64,000 bases of DNA, from positions 88,902,007 to 88,966,006 of the forward strand of contig NC_089978.1 in the NCBI RefSeq assembly GCF_036417845.1, read 5' to 3'. Of the stretch, positions 49,216 through 61,770 are shown in pieces. Source of the stretch: Apteryx mantelli (Eukaryota; Chordata; Aves; Apterygiformes; Apterygidae). Below the pieces are notes generated by a model. That model ran no database searches. It was not told where the DNA came from and saw only the letters and a list, made by a program, of their open reading frames with translations. A program made the translations under genes and the position numbers. Position 1 is the first letter of the stretch, and each line of letters opens with the position of its first letter.

Positions 49216-50519
49216 ATAATGTGGAAAACAGGTTTTGAAATTCAAAACATAAACTTTCTCAGGATATACTTTTGGTTAAGATGCAAGTATTTGAGGGAGA
49301 AGGGATATCTCAATTTTTGTAAATTTTTGGTAAATTTTACTCAAACTTCTTTACTCCAAAACCTTCAAAGAACACTCAGAAAGTAAAGCAAAACAGACAG
49401 AGAAAAATGACAACCTTCTATATTTCACAATATGTTCCATAAACTGAGTTTTTGCTACACTCCTGAACATGTGGAGGCTGTACACATTTGAACAAATATT
49501 GAGGGGACATTCAAAAGATTAGAATTGCTTAGCTTTGAGAAGAAACACTTCACTGGAGACAAAAAGTGCTATTCAGAAAAGCCCTGCATGATTTGTACTA
49601 GCTCCCTGAAAATGTTGGAGACTTCAGAGTAAAGAAGTCAAAGTTAATGAACTTGACTTAAAGTGAGAGATGCCATTGTCCAAATGAAAGAGGTCATAAA
49701 ACCACATTTCATGGCACTAACACACTCTTTGACCTTTGGTAATCAAGCAACTTAATCATCCCTTAACCTGATTCAGTAAGGCAATCTACTATTTCATTTC
49801 AGCTGAAATTTCCTTCAAATCAGGTAATTTCATGTACTTATCTTTCTGATCTCAAAAACAAAATCAAACTTTAAAGTTCTATTTGATGGCTCCCCAGGAT
49901 ACGCATGCACATGTAATTCTGTCCTATATAATTACCACCTGCCTACACATGCTCTCCTTGTGTTTCAATTGAGTATTCTCTTTCTCTTTCAAACTGTTCT
50001 GTGACTGTTCCTGAATATCACAAGGTGACTGTTTTTCAGTGGTGGGTGGATAAAACATTACTAGCTATGATTAAACTCTAATGCTCAAGCCTTGGATCAG
50101 AATAGAGAGTATGTATTTAGCACTGGTGTGCAGAACACAGCAGGCACATATAAGCATAATTTAGTCTTTGGTGTCACAAATGTTTTCTGATCCTTCCACT
50201 GAAAGAGGCCAATATGAGATTCTATCTCTAAACACAATGTGGGCAGGTTACAGAGTGAATGACAGCTGTAATCTACCATTCTGTTTTATAGGATTATGTA
50301 AGGGGTTTTATATCATTTTAGCAGATTCATCATTTTAGATAGTAAGGTTGGGTTTCTTGTAGGTGGTATCCTGTAGAAGACTCTTCTGTCCGGCATGGGA
50401 GCTCCATGCTCATGTACCCCTTCTTTCTTTTCTGAGTAGTTTAGCCTTTCCTTATTTCCTGAGCTCCTAATACCAATTATTCTGTGCTGCGCCCACTAAG
50501 CCTCCGGCAATCTTGATGA

Positions 50520-50820
50520 TAAGGGAAGAAGAAGATGGAGCCAGACTCTTCTCAGTGGTGCCCAGTGACAGGACAAGGGCAATGAGCACAAACTGAAACA
50601 GAGGAAATTCCATTTAAACATAAGAAAAAACTTTTTCACTGGTTGAACTCTGGAATAGGTTGTCCAGAGAGGTTGTGGAGTCTCCATCCTCAGAGATGTT
50701 CAAAACCCGACCGGACACAGCCCTCGGAAACTTGCTTTAGCTGACCCTGCTCTGAACAAGGAGCTTTGACTAGATGTCTCCAGAGGTGCCTTCCTGCTTC
50801 AGCCATCCTGAATGTGTGAA
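50520..50820 (+). mobile_element. CR1 LINE, 3' end fragment (better preserved)
   Basis: The sequence follows the CR1 3' region closely: GGAGCCAGACTCTTCTCAGT, GGTGCCCAGTGACAGGAC, AACTGAAACAGAGGAAATTC, AGAGAGGTTGTGGAGTCTCC, TTCAAAACCCGACCGGACAC and GACTAGATGTCTCCAGAGGT. A weak ATCCTGAATGTGTG tail follows. It is 5'-truncated with no reverse transcriptase frame, hence dead. This is the strongest single pointer to an avian genome. Confidence 0.93.
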
Positions 50821-53800
50821 GTTTGTTAGTCCCAAGGGAACATGTCCTCCACTCATGATTGCTCTGTGGTTGTTTTGTGGGCCAGGTGCAAGGTCCCTAC
50901 TTCTCCCTACTTCTCTGGTGGCTTGTCAGTGAGTTTACAAAGTAAAATTACAGGGTTACACATTGTATTACTGTGTTGCTAATCATCTAAGTAAACTGTC
51001 TGCTTCGATTCCTTTTAGCCACATGCTCAGTTTCTTCAAATACTCCCTTGCCCTTCTCCAGTTTGCAATGATCTGTTTTCCTCTTAGATCCCAGATCTTT
51101 GACACCCAGCTCCCACTGAAATCAATATTAATATCACTTAATACCTTTAAGACCTCAGGTCTTAAAGCCCCCAGCTGGTATCATATTCCATCCAGTTGAG
51201 CAAGCACCTCTCTTCTTTCCCCTGCCATGGACTCTCACTAGGCAGTGGGAGCCACCAAAAACCTGCTGTCCCCAGTCCTCCCAATGACATGAAGAGACGG
51301 TAGCTCTAGTCAAAGGAAACCCAGTCATCTAGAAGGCCATGCACATAGAAGACTAGATAATCAACAGGCGGAACAAACAAGTACTATAGCCCCCAAGACC
51401 CTGCCACTTGCAGTCCAAATGCAGGAGCAACCAAGATGTCTATAGGCCCTGTCTCAGAGCTCAGGGGCTGAGGAAAATCAAGCCCACTGTTCTCACATTT
51501 TGGATAAAGCACACTGCTTGCAAGCAGTGCTTTTAGCATCTGCTAATAGCATTATCCTGCTCTCAGGTGTACTCCCAGGTCTCTGGTTGCTTATAATTGC
51601 TACCTGAACTCCCTTCACTGCCAGTGGACCTGCTATTATCTCCCCATGACGTTTCAATCCACTCAGATCTCCCTCTGTCCGGCTCCAATTCTCTCTCTTC
51701 CAGCTCCCAAAGGCATGTTATTTTTAGAGCTCAAACTCCTCCAGAGATCAATGGGAGTCTGTAAACTCAAAAATAGGATACTTACAGCACATTAATAATT
51801 CTCACACCTATGCTCCCTGGTTATTCTTTCAGCTGCTGCAGCCTATCTACCAATGCCTCTCTTGCCACTCCAATCAACCTTATTCTACTGCACAACATTG
51901 CCATTTTAAAGAAAACGAAAAAAGTACATACTTAAAGGAAAGTAGAAGCCTAAATGTGGTCCTGATTAAGGATGGATTTAAGCACATGCTTAAGTGCTTC
52001 TTTGAATCACTGAATTAGTGGTTTTTTTGAGTCCTCAAGACTCCATTCCCACTCTGAGAATCTCTGAGGTTCTGATTACAGTCTATAAGATGCCAGTGTT
52101 AGCTTCTGTGACAAAAAAATACTGGGTTCCTGAGTTTGTTAATCACAGTCAAAGTAATAGCTATTTTAACATCAGAAATCATGGAATTCATGTGCCATTC
52201 ACTATAGATAGAACTGGAAACATAAACTTAAATAAATGAATGAATTACAAAATCTCACTTTTTTTTTTTCAAAACTACAGCTTTCAATGTTGCATGTCCC
52301 ATTTTCTATTCCATCCAAATGTGCTCATCCCTGACTCTCAAATGGGCAAGCAGATGAAAGATTTAGTCTAAAAAAGCACCAGTAATTCCAAACTGTCCAG
52401 ACTGTCTGTATTTTCTGCTCTTCTACAACACCTTACCTGACTAAAACACTTGAAATAGGAAAGAAAATATGACATTAATCCAGACTTTGGCCATACCTCC
52501 ATATGTGGAAAAAATGACCGTGTTCAGTACTAATATTATATAAATAGAGACTGTGCATGAATCACTCATGGGTTAAATAAAATTTGTCTTTATTTGAACA
52601 GTTTCTAGCTTTATATATTTAACACTAAGATTCTGTTAAAGCAGCCTTTTCATATGGAGCACCTTCACTAAAGAGAAAACAGACATATACCATTAGCACT
52701 TCATAGAAAAATCACTGATTATAGCAAGTGCACAAAGGTTCAGTAAATGCCTCCCACTCCACCAGCTTCCAAAGTGAGCGGCCACATGATGTTTACTCCT
52801 CACCAGAAGACATTTATAGCTCTCTTACTCACCACTATCACAGTCATACAGGCAACATTCAAGAAAAGGCAGCAAGAGGTCCCTTATTTGGGAGAAGATG
52901 AGGGGTTACAGTTGCAGAAGAACTGGGTCTTTTCCTTAGAGCGTTTGACCAAGCACTGAAACGTGATTTAAGTCATAAAATCTCCCAAGATTATAATCAA
53001 CTGAAAGCATACATCACACACACTGGGCATTGCACATTAGCAACATGTATGTCTACTTGGAGAAAACTTTGCACTAACTGGAAAATTTTGATAAAAAGGG
53101 TCAGTACCACCCCTTCAGAAGTGCAAGTGAGACAGGAAGGTAAAGACTTCCTATGAAGAAATTAGGACACTTTTGTTCCCAGAATTTTAAATGACATCTG
53201 GGCATTCCTAGCAAATAAACACCCTGGGAATGAAAAGGGTATTCATTTCAGTAAAGTAAGAAGGGGCCAGAGTTCATGAACTTTTGTTGGTCTGGAGCAG
53301 AATTAGCCTAGAATTCCAAACACACTAATCTTCAAAAAGAATAATTTGTGAAAAAGGTAAATCCAGGGATATGTCTTCTGTAGACTATTCTAGGGAACTG
53401 GGAATATGAAATAAAGCTGGAGTGTATCCATGGGCTTCCTAATTCTACCATTCAGCTGGCAAGCGCCTTGACCTTCCTGAATTGCCAAGGGATCTGCTTT
53501 AATTAGTCTGCTCTCACTTCCCTTCAGGGGTCACCACTTGCTAAGATCACCTTCTCCTGTGCAACTGCTTTAATATTTATATCATATCTGGAATCACTGT
53601 CCGCACAGATGGCAGAAGAAGCTGTAGAAAGTCAAATGTGCTCCAGACGAACGTACTAATATTGTGATGAGACTTCAGGGAGAGGGTTGAGGTTGCAAAG
53701 GGAGATTCATCCTTTGACTCCCTCCCAATGGTAGCTGGTTAACTGATTTAAAAGTTTATTTTAAATTAGAATATGTCTTTTTTGCATGCTTTTTGCAAAC

Positions 53801-53974
53801 TATTTCAACATGTTTGTTATATTTCTGTAAGGGTAAAAACAGCATCTCTCACTTTCAATATTTTTCCTACTGGAAAACATATTGAAAAGATTATTTCTCC
53901 TCTTATTTCTTTTGCTCTCTACCTACAGTCAATTAAAAATATGGGGAAGTAGCTAAAAAGAGGAGATTCAGATT

Positions 53975-53992
53975 ACACACACACACACACAC
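53975..53992. repeat. (AC)n microsatellite
   Basis: Nine AC units, followed by an interrupted extension (GCATACACACACAAAC) to about 54008. Confidence 0.95.
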
Positions 53993-55339
53993 GCATACAC
54001 ACACAAACAAAGTTTCAAAACAGAAAAGGTCAGAATTTTTCCTTTTGAGATTTTTATCTGACAACAAAGGGTTGGACACTAATAACATTTTTCCTACTGA
54101 AATAATCTTTTTGATAAGGAACTTTGTTTATCTTTACATTAAAAATTATTTAAAGCAGTATGCTCACTTTATATTGTTTCTCAAATTAATTGACATCTGT
54201 CTTCAGACAGTATAACATGGGGAACTAAGGACAGTTTTGATCCTTTCCACTATTTGTGGTTCTCTAGGATGTGCACGAGGCAGCTACAATAGAGTACTGT
54301 GCAAGAGCGTGCCTAGTCAAATGTGACAGGTCTTTTAATTTAGGACAAAAAATGCTGAGTAAAATCATTCCATGCTCTATACTTTTCTCACAACTTCTTG
54401 CTACCTACACTGACACAAAGCTTAGTCAGCATAGGCATGTGCAAGAGACAGACAATGTGGCATGGTGGCTCTGAAGTGACAGCTATCAAATGGAGGTCTT
54501 TCAGATCAATATGTTATGGCAGCAAATTCAATCCTGCCAAATAAGGAACAAATTTACGACATTTTTGAAAGTCTAAATTGGGCACTTAGACAAGATAACA
54601 CAATTAAGAAGAATGCTGTTGCATTGACCTAATGGCTGCCATAACAGTTTAAGTGGTACAAAAAGAGACTACATAATGGTATGTGTCTGAAGCTCTGTGG
54701 AGGATTTTTGGCTCAGTGCAGTAGTATTAAACTGTGCGTGGTTGCTAGTTTGTTCTCCTAGTAATTTGGAGATTGCAACTACTTGGGCACAGCAGCTGAT
54801 TTATGCAAGTGGTTTATGGAGAGTTGATAAGCATAAATAAGAGAATACATGAATAAGTTATAGATGTGAATATTATTCATGGTGAGGTTTATGCATGGAT
54901 TCATGGCTGAAGTCAGCTGAAGCAGCAGCTTGGCAGTATATACAGTGGATATTTTAAAACTCTTTAAAGCAAATGGCCAACTATTATGTAAGCACAGAAG
55001 TCTATCAGTTCCCTGAAGGACCAACATTTGTCATTGGTCATCATCAAATCAATCATGTAACAACAGTAAAAACTGTAATTTTAATTGAATCCTACAGAAT
55101 CCCTCATATTCTGTTATTCATACACATAGACAGATGTACTGGTCTCTATGAACAGTTGTTATCCAAAAGGAAAATTCCATAGGAATTTTTCTGAAGAGAG
55201 ATTCTTTCTTCACTTACCCAGCTGCAGGCTTCTCATCTTGAGAAGACAACTGGCTCACTTGGGGTATCACATATTATAGTTTTTCTCAAGTTGGATATTT
55301 TTTTTTCTTAAAAATTCTTCCCTGTCATGGATCAAAGAG

Positions 55340-55690
55340 CCAAGCAGAGGTGGGAACTCTCGGAGCATCCATGTCATCTTCTGCAGAGCAGGGCCCCAGA
55401 TAGTTGGGAGCCTGTGAGAGTCCCAACTCTGTCTAGGGACTTCAGGGCTCTCACATATAAGCAGAGGCTCTGAACCCCCTGGAAACTGTGGGCTCCCAAG
55501 CTCCCAGCTCCCAGCTGTGGATTTGCAGTAGGGATTTTGACAGCTCTGCAATCCTTTGGTAGAGCTTGAGCTCTCAGAGCTCCTGGACTTTATGTCTAGG
55601 GCGAGGGGCTTGGGAGCAACCACCACCTACTTGGGAACTCCCCAGTTCGTCCTCACTTCCCAGGACACTTCCGGGACAGTTCCCAAGAGT
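55340..55690. repeat. degenerate GGGAGC/GCTCCC word cluster
   Basis: Variants of GGGAGC, GGGAACTC and their complements recur many times: TTGGGAGCCTGTGAGAG, GGGCTCCCAAGCTCCCAG, CTCCCAGCTGTGG, GGGGCTTGGGAGC and TTGGGAACTCCCC. The block is GC-rich and abruptly bounded by AT-rich DNA. It could be a decayed minisatellite or a repeat with internal structure; I cannot name a family. Confidence 0.45.
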
Positions 55691-58024
55691 AAGGGCTGCT
55701 GGAGTCTTTGGAAAAAATTACACTGAAATATTTCCATTTTTCCTAAAGTTTTCCTCTAGAATTTCTTTCACTTCAGAAACAAAAGCTCTGATTTTCATTC
55801 TGAATCAGAACCATTTTTTTTCCCAAAAATTTCTTACAGAAAACAGATTCTGAATTTTGATTTTAGGAAAAGACCTGTACTCACTTTCTTTTTCTTTGAC
55901 AAATGGAACTCAGATGCAGATGATCCAAACAATATCATATGTGACTCCTAACACTCCAAGATGTTGCAAGCATTAGCAGTTTCAAATTTCAACATTTTCA
56001 GGGAAAAGGAAATAACTTCTTCCCATGACAATTGTCTCTACTTTCTGACTAGCACTGATCCAAAATGTCTAGGATTTGCATTGTGTTGCAAACCGTATAA
56101 TCTCTAGACCATGGAAGTGTGTTCCGCACTTTTGTAAGTCCTCAGTCTTGCTAGTCATTTTTCCCTCTATTTGGGAATCTCTTGACTCAGATCAGAAAGC
56201 TGCCTAGAGCAATACACTATGGGCTGCTATTTATCAATAGTTAGATGAAGTTGCTCTTTTTTGAGCACAGTTTTTAGCATATGTATTCACTACAGACACT
56301 GGTATATATATGCTAGGTTTAGGGATAAGAATCAACAGTTTCTTAAAATCCTGAAAGCATATCTTGGGCTTTATAATAACTAAGCAGCTCATAGAGAGAC
56401 TAAATTTTTAAGGCCTGATTATACACAACTTATTTCAAAATGGTAACACAAAGAAAACATATGAGCTCTGACATACTTTCTAGTGTCAGTATTTCTACTG
56501 CTACAGTGATTTTTTTCTGGAAGTACCCTTAACACTTTCTCTCCACAGTTTATATGCCTTAAAACACCGTGGTTGTAGCATATGTAGCATATTCAAGTTT
56601 TCACTTCAATTCTCTATTTCTTTCATAAACTCTTTCCCACTGACTTTTCATAATCTAAAATGTCATCTTCATAAACAGGATTTGCACACTCATCTTCAAT
56701 CGTTTTGGTAATGTATGAGGTCATTTATGATTCTTGATGGAAAGCAAAGATTGAGCAGTATCTACCAAACACTCTGATTAAAGTTGTTGATGAGATGGTG
56801 CAATGGCCTTTTCTACCTCTGTTAATGAGAACTATGCTGTGATACTCACTACCTTTGAAACTATTGCTTTCTGAAGAGAAGAATATATTTTTCCTCCGTG
56901 ATGCTTTACTTAACCCTGTTAAGTTTATGGAGGTGTGTGCTATAATTATTGCTTTGTTCTCTAAGTTAAGCTATTCTCATTCATCAAGCCCACCTCCGCT
57001 TTTAAAAGCACTAGGATTCTCATTGTAGGCATTACTCAAGGCTTAGGACTTGGTCCCCTTTTTAAGGTACTGTCCTGGTTGTATTATCAAGTATACCAAC
57101 ATAGTCTTTAATGAAGCCACATGACTTAAAGAGCTTAAATAGTGAAAAAAAATATGCCTCTGAGGTTAGAAAGGAGTTTCCAGGATAGCCCCACTTTTTT
57201 TCATTTTCATTCTCTATAATAGCAACTCGGATTCTCAAGACAAAGATTAACAGAGACAGCAAAACTTCAGAAATTATGTCATAGCAAATCCAGCAGTAAG
57301 GTAGCAAAGGCCTAAGACCTGATCCTGCAAAGTGCATAATACCTCCTTAGAGGTGCCACAAATCCCATTGATTCCTCCAGTGATAACCAAAATCACTTAC
57401 CGACCTTCAGGTACATGGTGAAAAGCAGACAGTAGAAGTGCAACCTGGCTTTGGTGCATCACGGAAATAAAACATGTTGCAAGGTCCCATCATGAAAAAA
57501 AAAAAAATCAAACTAGTAATCTTGATGTCTACAGGATGAAGACAAATACAGAAGGAGCCAGGCTAAGCGCTATTAGAAATACAATAATGATTGATAAGAC
57601 ATTCAGTATAAGACAGGCAGCAGTAAAAATCAGCTACTAAAAGAAAAAGTCCCGAAAAGCAGTGCCATTTGAAACAACAGGACGTCTTTTTTGTACTGAA
57701 AGTGGTGAAGGCTCTATAAGGAGGCACTCATTGGTGCAATATGAAATGCACCTACTGAGCGTTAATTGAATGACTGGGGTTTCTCAACCAGGATATGTCT
57801 TTGAAAATGAAGTATTTTCAGTGTTTCCAGCTAGGAGAAAATGTATATGGTGGTGAGTGCTCTTGCTGCAGAGACTCCCTGTAGTCAGTGCTTGGAGGCC
57901 TACCACAGAGATCACTGGAGGGGAAATGCCTCACCGGTATCTGCGGTTGAAGTACAGAGGCAAGAACACGATGACTGGCATCGCTCTAGGCAACCTAGAT
58001 TAAACTTGGTCACATCATTATAAA

Positions 58025-58530
58025 GCTAAAATACAGAATTCCTGAATCATGTCAAAAGCGACTGTTGATCGAGGGGGCCACAGCCTTTGGGGTTTGTTGT
58101 GAGCCAACCCCTCCCGAGCCCTGCAGCTCGCAAACATCAAGCCCTCTCGCGTCCCATGTAGGGCAATGCAAGCTGAGGGAGCGGAGGCATCTGGCACTTC
58201 TCAAAACCTTGCCGCCTGCTCTCCTGACAGTTCCCTTCACTTCTGCAAGAGTTTTGCCCGTGCCAGACTTGCGTGTGCTTTGGCCAGGTGCATAGCTTAC
58301 AGATTGAGCTATAAACAGCCACAACGACTGCCAATAACTGTGCCCAGCAGCAAAGAAGGATGTTTGGTGTGGCACCTTGCAGCCTTGTAAATCCTCATCT
58401 GGTAGCTTGGGCTATAAAAGTCTGCAATAATCTTAATGGCCTGTGTCTGCACCAAACCCACAGAGTCAAAGGCTTGAAGCTGCTGAGCGCCAAGTGCCAT
58501 TTCCAGCCCACATTGCCCATCTACAGGCTT
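58025..58530. promoter_or_regulatory. GC-rich patch with TATA-like words
   Basis: This patch is GC- and CpG-enriched (for example CCTCCCGAGCC, CCCTCTCGCGTCCC, GGGAGCGGAGG) and ends in two TATA/MEF2-like words: GAGCTATAAACAGCC and GGGCTATAAAAGTCTGC. It could be a regulatory element or a promoter of an unannotated transcript. No gene model is supported. Confidence 0.3.
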
Positions 58531-59069
58531 TGACATTGCAAAATGTTGGAAATACTTTAAAATGTTGTTCTGTTCTTTTAGGGAGAACAGGAAGCTGGAA
58601 TTCTAACAAAATGGTGCATCCCATTGAAAGTGCCTTATTTAGTTTAAAATTTTTGATTCTTCCCCCGAATATGGAAAAACCCCAGATGTTCTGTGCTTTT
58701 CTTTGAAAATTCAGGCCACTCAGTTTTGGTCCTTTAGAGAAATAATTGATTTGGGGGGCTGAAATTTGGAGAAATCTGACTGTCTATGATAAGATGGTTG
58801 AAGGATCTTTCAGTTAAATCCCTTCAGTAGTCTTGTAGTAGTCAGTCAAACACTGCAATAATAGTCTTTGTAGGAACAGGCTATCAGACTCAAGATCATG
58901 CTGTTTCATGCCATACAAACTCTAAAATGCATAACTGTGCTACATAATTAAATGATGAATAATGATTTTCAGGTAAGTTGTATTAACACACAAAGGAGAT
59001 TCTAGAGGAAGGCACTTGCCTCAGACTTCTTTTATGCTCATGCTTCATTTGATGCTAGCTCTCCAATGA

Positions 59070-59264
59070 AATAATAAAACTTTATTTTAAATTATGTACA
59101 AAACTTTCTTGCAAATTTGAATGCAACATATCACACAGCAAAATGTTGCTGCTGGAAGGGTTCTCTGATTTCACACCCGAATGCTCATGTCCTTTGTTAT
59201 TGTCATACTGGCTGCCACTTAATACTCTTGGTAAACCGGCATATTCTCCAGACTGCATGTCCAA
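59070..59264 (-). other. possible 3' end of a minus-strand transcript
   Basis: Read on the minus strand, GTACATAATTTAAAATAAAG then TTTTATTATTTCATTGG looks like a classic mRNA end: an AATAAA near 59083 followed by T/GT-rich sequence. Upstream there is a 60-codon open stretch without an ATG start. SMPX is the expected minus-strand neighbour, but no SMPX residues are seen, so the identity is open. Confidence 0.25.
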
Positions 59265-61629
59265 TGGTAGGCAGCACTGCTTAGTATTTGCATGGTTTTC
59301 ACATACTGAGAAGCATTAAAAAATTATTTGTATTTTTTAAATAAAAAATTTTGAGAAAGAGATTCTGGCTTTTTATTTTGCAGGAGGTGGTGAAGTTGCA
59401 GGGGCAAAGGCTGCAGACTGTGAAATATCTGGCACTGCTGAATCCTGTAGGGCCCACAATTATGTGTCCTCGCTAATGGCACTTCTAAAACTCCACTGGT
59501 CTGTGTTGCCTACTGACATTAGTGGAGTTGATGGCTTTTTCCTTTTCAAAAAAAGTCAAGGAACTGAATGTGGAGAAGCACAATATTAAGTTAATAAATG
59601 AGTCACACAAGCATCAGTTAATCAGTTAAGACTGAGCACATAGCCTAATTGTGCTTATTTCTATCTAAAAGTTACGATATAGATACTAATTTTTCTTCAC
59701 TTATACCTGAAGTCAGGAAAGTTACTTCAGAGATAGAACAACATGAATGAAAGGTGAATCAGCATCACTGTACTAGCTTTGTAATTGCACATAATTTTGC
59801 AGATATGAGATGGTCAGGGGAAAATTGTTATAAATGCTCTTTTTCCAATAACCCAATATAAAATAGACTGTACAGTATGTTACTTCATCTGCACAGACAA
59901 ATACAAACATTCAACCTTAGCTACCACACTTCTTGCAAGGTTTTTCACTTCCCACCAAACCTGTCTGAACATTTTTATTTCATTATCCTCCAGAATTCAT
60001 GTATTCTTCAGGATGCTAGTTCTGCCATTCATTTTTCATCACAAATGTTCTCCGTCTCTCATGGAACTTTTATTTTTCAGAGGAAAGGTCTAAGCATTAG
60101 GTGTTAACTTGTTAGACTTTCAAAAGCCATGTGTTCAAATCTTGGCAAAGCAGACTTTGTCTTTCATTTGTCCCTGAAGAAAACTTGCACTTCATGCTGT
60201 TTTTAGAAAGGAATATTTCAAAAACATGTTTTATAAAGCAAAGTCCAATCATGTGTGTCCTGAAGGTAATTGAATTTTGGTGCCATTTGTACATACATAA
60301 TTTGGTATTAAAGCTGCTAGATATTTATATCATGACTGTTTATGAATATCAAATTCCAGGGCAATGAAACTAAAAGCAAACAGCCTCTGGGTGTACTGCA
60401 ACAACAGCCTTTCTTCCTTCAGTGAAGCAAAAGGGAAAATGACAAGAGAATTAGTAGGTTGGATAATTATGGGAGAAAGAGCAGAGTTTGCTTGATTTGT
60501 TGTTTGAGAGTTGCCATGGGCTGAAGCTGCTGAAGTTTATTTAAAATGCAATGAGCTTTTGTACCTTACAGTATGCCAAGACTCAAACTGGTCCAACATT
60601 TTCTGATGGAAGATTTCTCCACTAGGAAAGGTTTATGCATTGAAAGTGTAACTTTTTATGGAAACATCTTGCTTTCAGCAATTTTCCTGATGCAACATTG
60701 AACACTAAGCATGACTGGTCCGGGCAGTTTCTTATCAGCAGCTCCCCAGCAGTCTGCCAAGACGCTGGAGCAACTCTTTCACATGGTCTTCCAAGGGCCG
60801 ACAACTTCAGGTTTTCCAGACTTGCAAACCCTAATGCCTGCTCAACACTCTCAGCGTCCAGAAGCTGCTGAAGGCAGTTAGTTCCTCTAATCAGGGGAGA
60901 ACTATTGTCTTTTTTAAACTCTAGTTTTAAACTCCAGTGTGGTTTAATCCCAAATATTCCTGCACCCCTGGTCCAGCTGAGGGCAGGGCCCAGCTCTGCA
61001 GTATGATATAAAATGGACCTTCCCAGGCTGGTTCTTCACCCTCTACCTCATCTCAGTCTCCTGCTGCTTTGTCCCCTAGCTTCAATCAAGGTGTGTGGGG
61101 CAAATACTTAAATGCTGCCCTTCAAGATTCATTTTGACAACTCCAAGCCATAAAAAAATTATACTGCATGCCCCATCTCCCCTGCATGGTAAAACTGGAT
61201 CATGAGTTTCCTGTCTTGTTTTGCTTTGCTTTTTGAACTAACAGATTTTCTGTTCATTTCATGCTTCCTGGTGATTTGGCCATGAGGGTTCTCTTTTCCC
61301 AATTTTTCTCTTCCACTTCAAGAGCCTTTGTAAGCATTTAAAGGTCCCTCAATGACTGGGTCAGAAACCAAGCCCCATTCAGATGCTAAGCAACACTCAC
61401 ACATGCAATAAAAAAACCCAAACTGTTCAGCCCCAAGTGATTTCTAGTACACAGTAAGACACAACTCATGAACACAACAACTTGGAGATGAGGGAGGGGA
61501 TAAGTCAAGGCAACACAATTATATTGGGTACAATAGTTAGCAGACTTAGACTACCAGCTGCTTGGCCACTGATACCTAGCAATGAATATTAATTTTATTT
61601 AATAGGTTTCCTGAGCCATCTCAGGGCAT

Positions 61630-61770
61630 TATTTTAAAAGTATTTTGGCACTAAAGATGCAAGCCTCAGGAGTTAGGCACCTATGTGTTTTGGGGAAGCC
61701 GATGAGGTACCTATCTGCATCTCACAGAGCTTGAACTATTTTAAAAGTCTGCCCTCTAGTTTCCCGTAAG
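61630..61770. repeat. old amniote interspersed repeat piece (family not assigned)
   Basis: Words such as GGAGTTAGGCACCTATGTG, GAGGTACCTATCTGCATC and ATTTTAAAAGTCTGCCCTC match the style of a repeat rich in TTAGGCACCTA words common in sauropsid DNA. It is strongly decayed. Confidence 0.35.

Larger units (their letters stand above)
39066..50519. other. intergenic, no coding gene found
   Basis: Mostly AT-rich sequence with no supported exon. It holds a 44-base near-palindrome at 42676-42719, an (AATA)n run at 44243-44269 and a ten-G run at 46073-46082. A block resembling conserved regulatory DNA lies at about 46680-46920, and an old repeat piece at 49140-49215. A short GC-rich patch at 42950-43090 has scattered CpG and no clear gene. 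Confidence 0.55.
50821..59069. other. intergenic, no coding gene found
   Basis: AT-rich sequence. It contains an (AC)n run at 53975-53992, a block of repeated GGGAGC-type words at 55340-55690, an old repeat piece near 57300-57390 and a GC-rich patch at 58025-58530. I see no RNA gene and no coding exon. Confidence 0.55.

Noticed and set aside
55267..55626. 119-codon minus-strand frame
   Set aside because: It lies on the repeated GGGAGC-word block, so its openness reflects the repeat.
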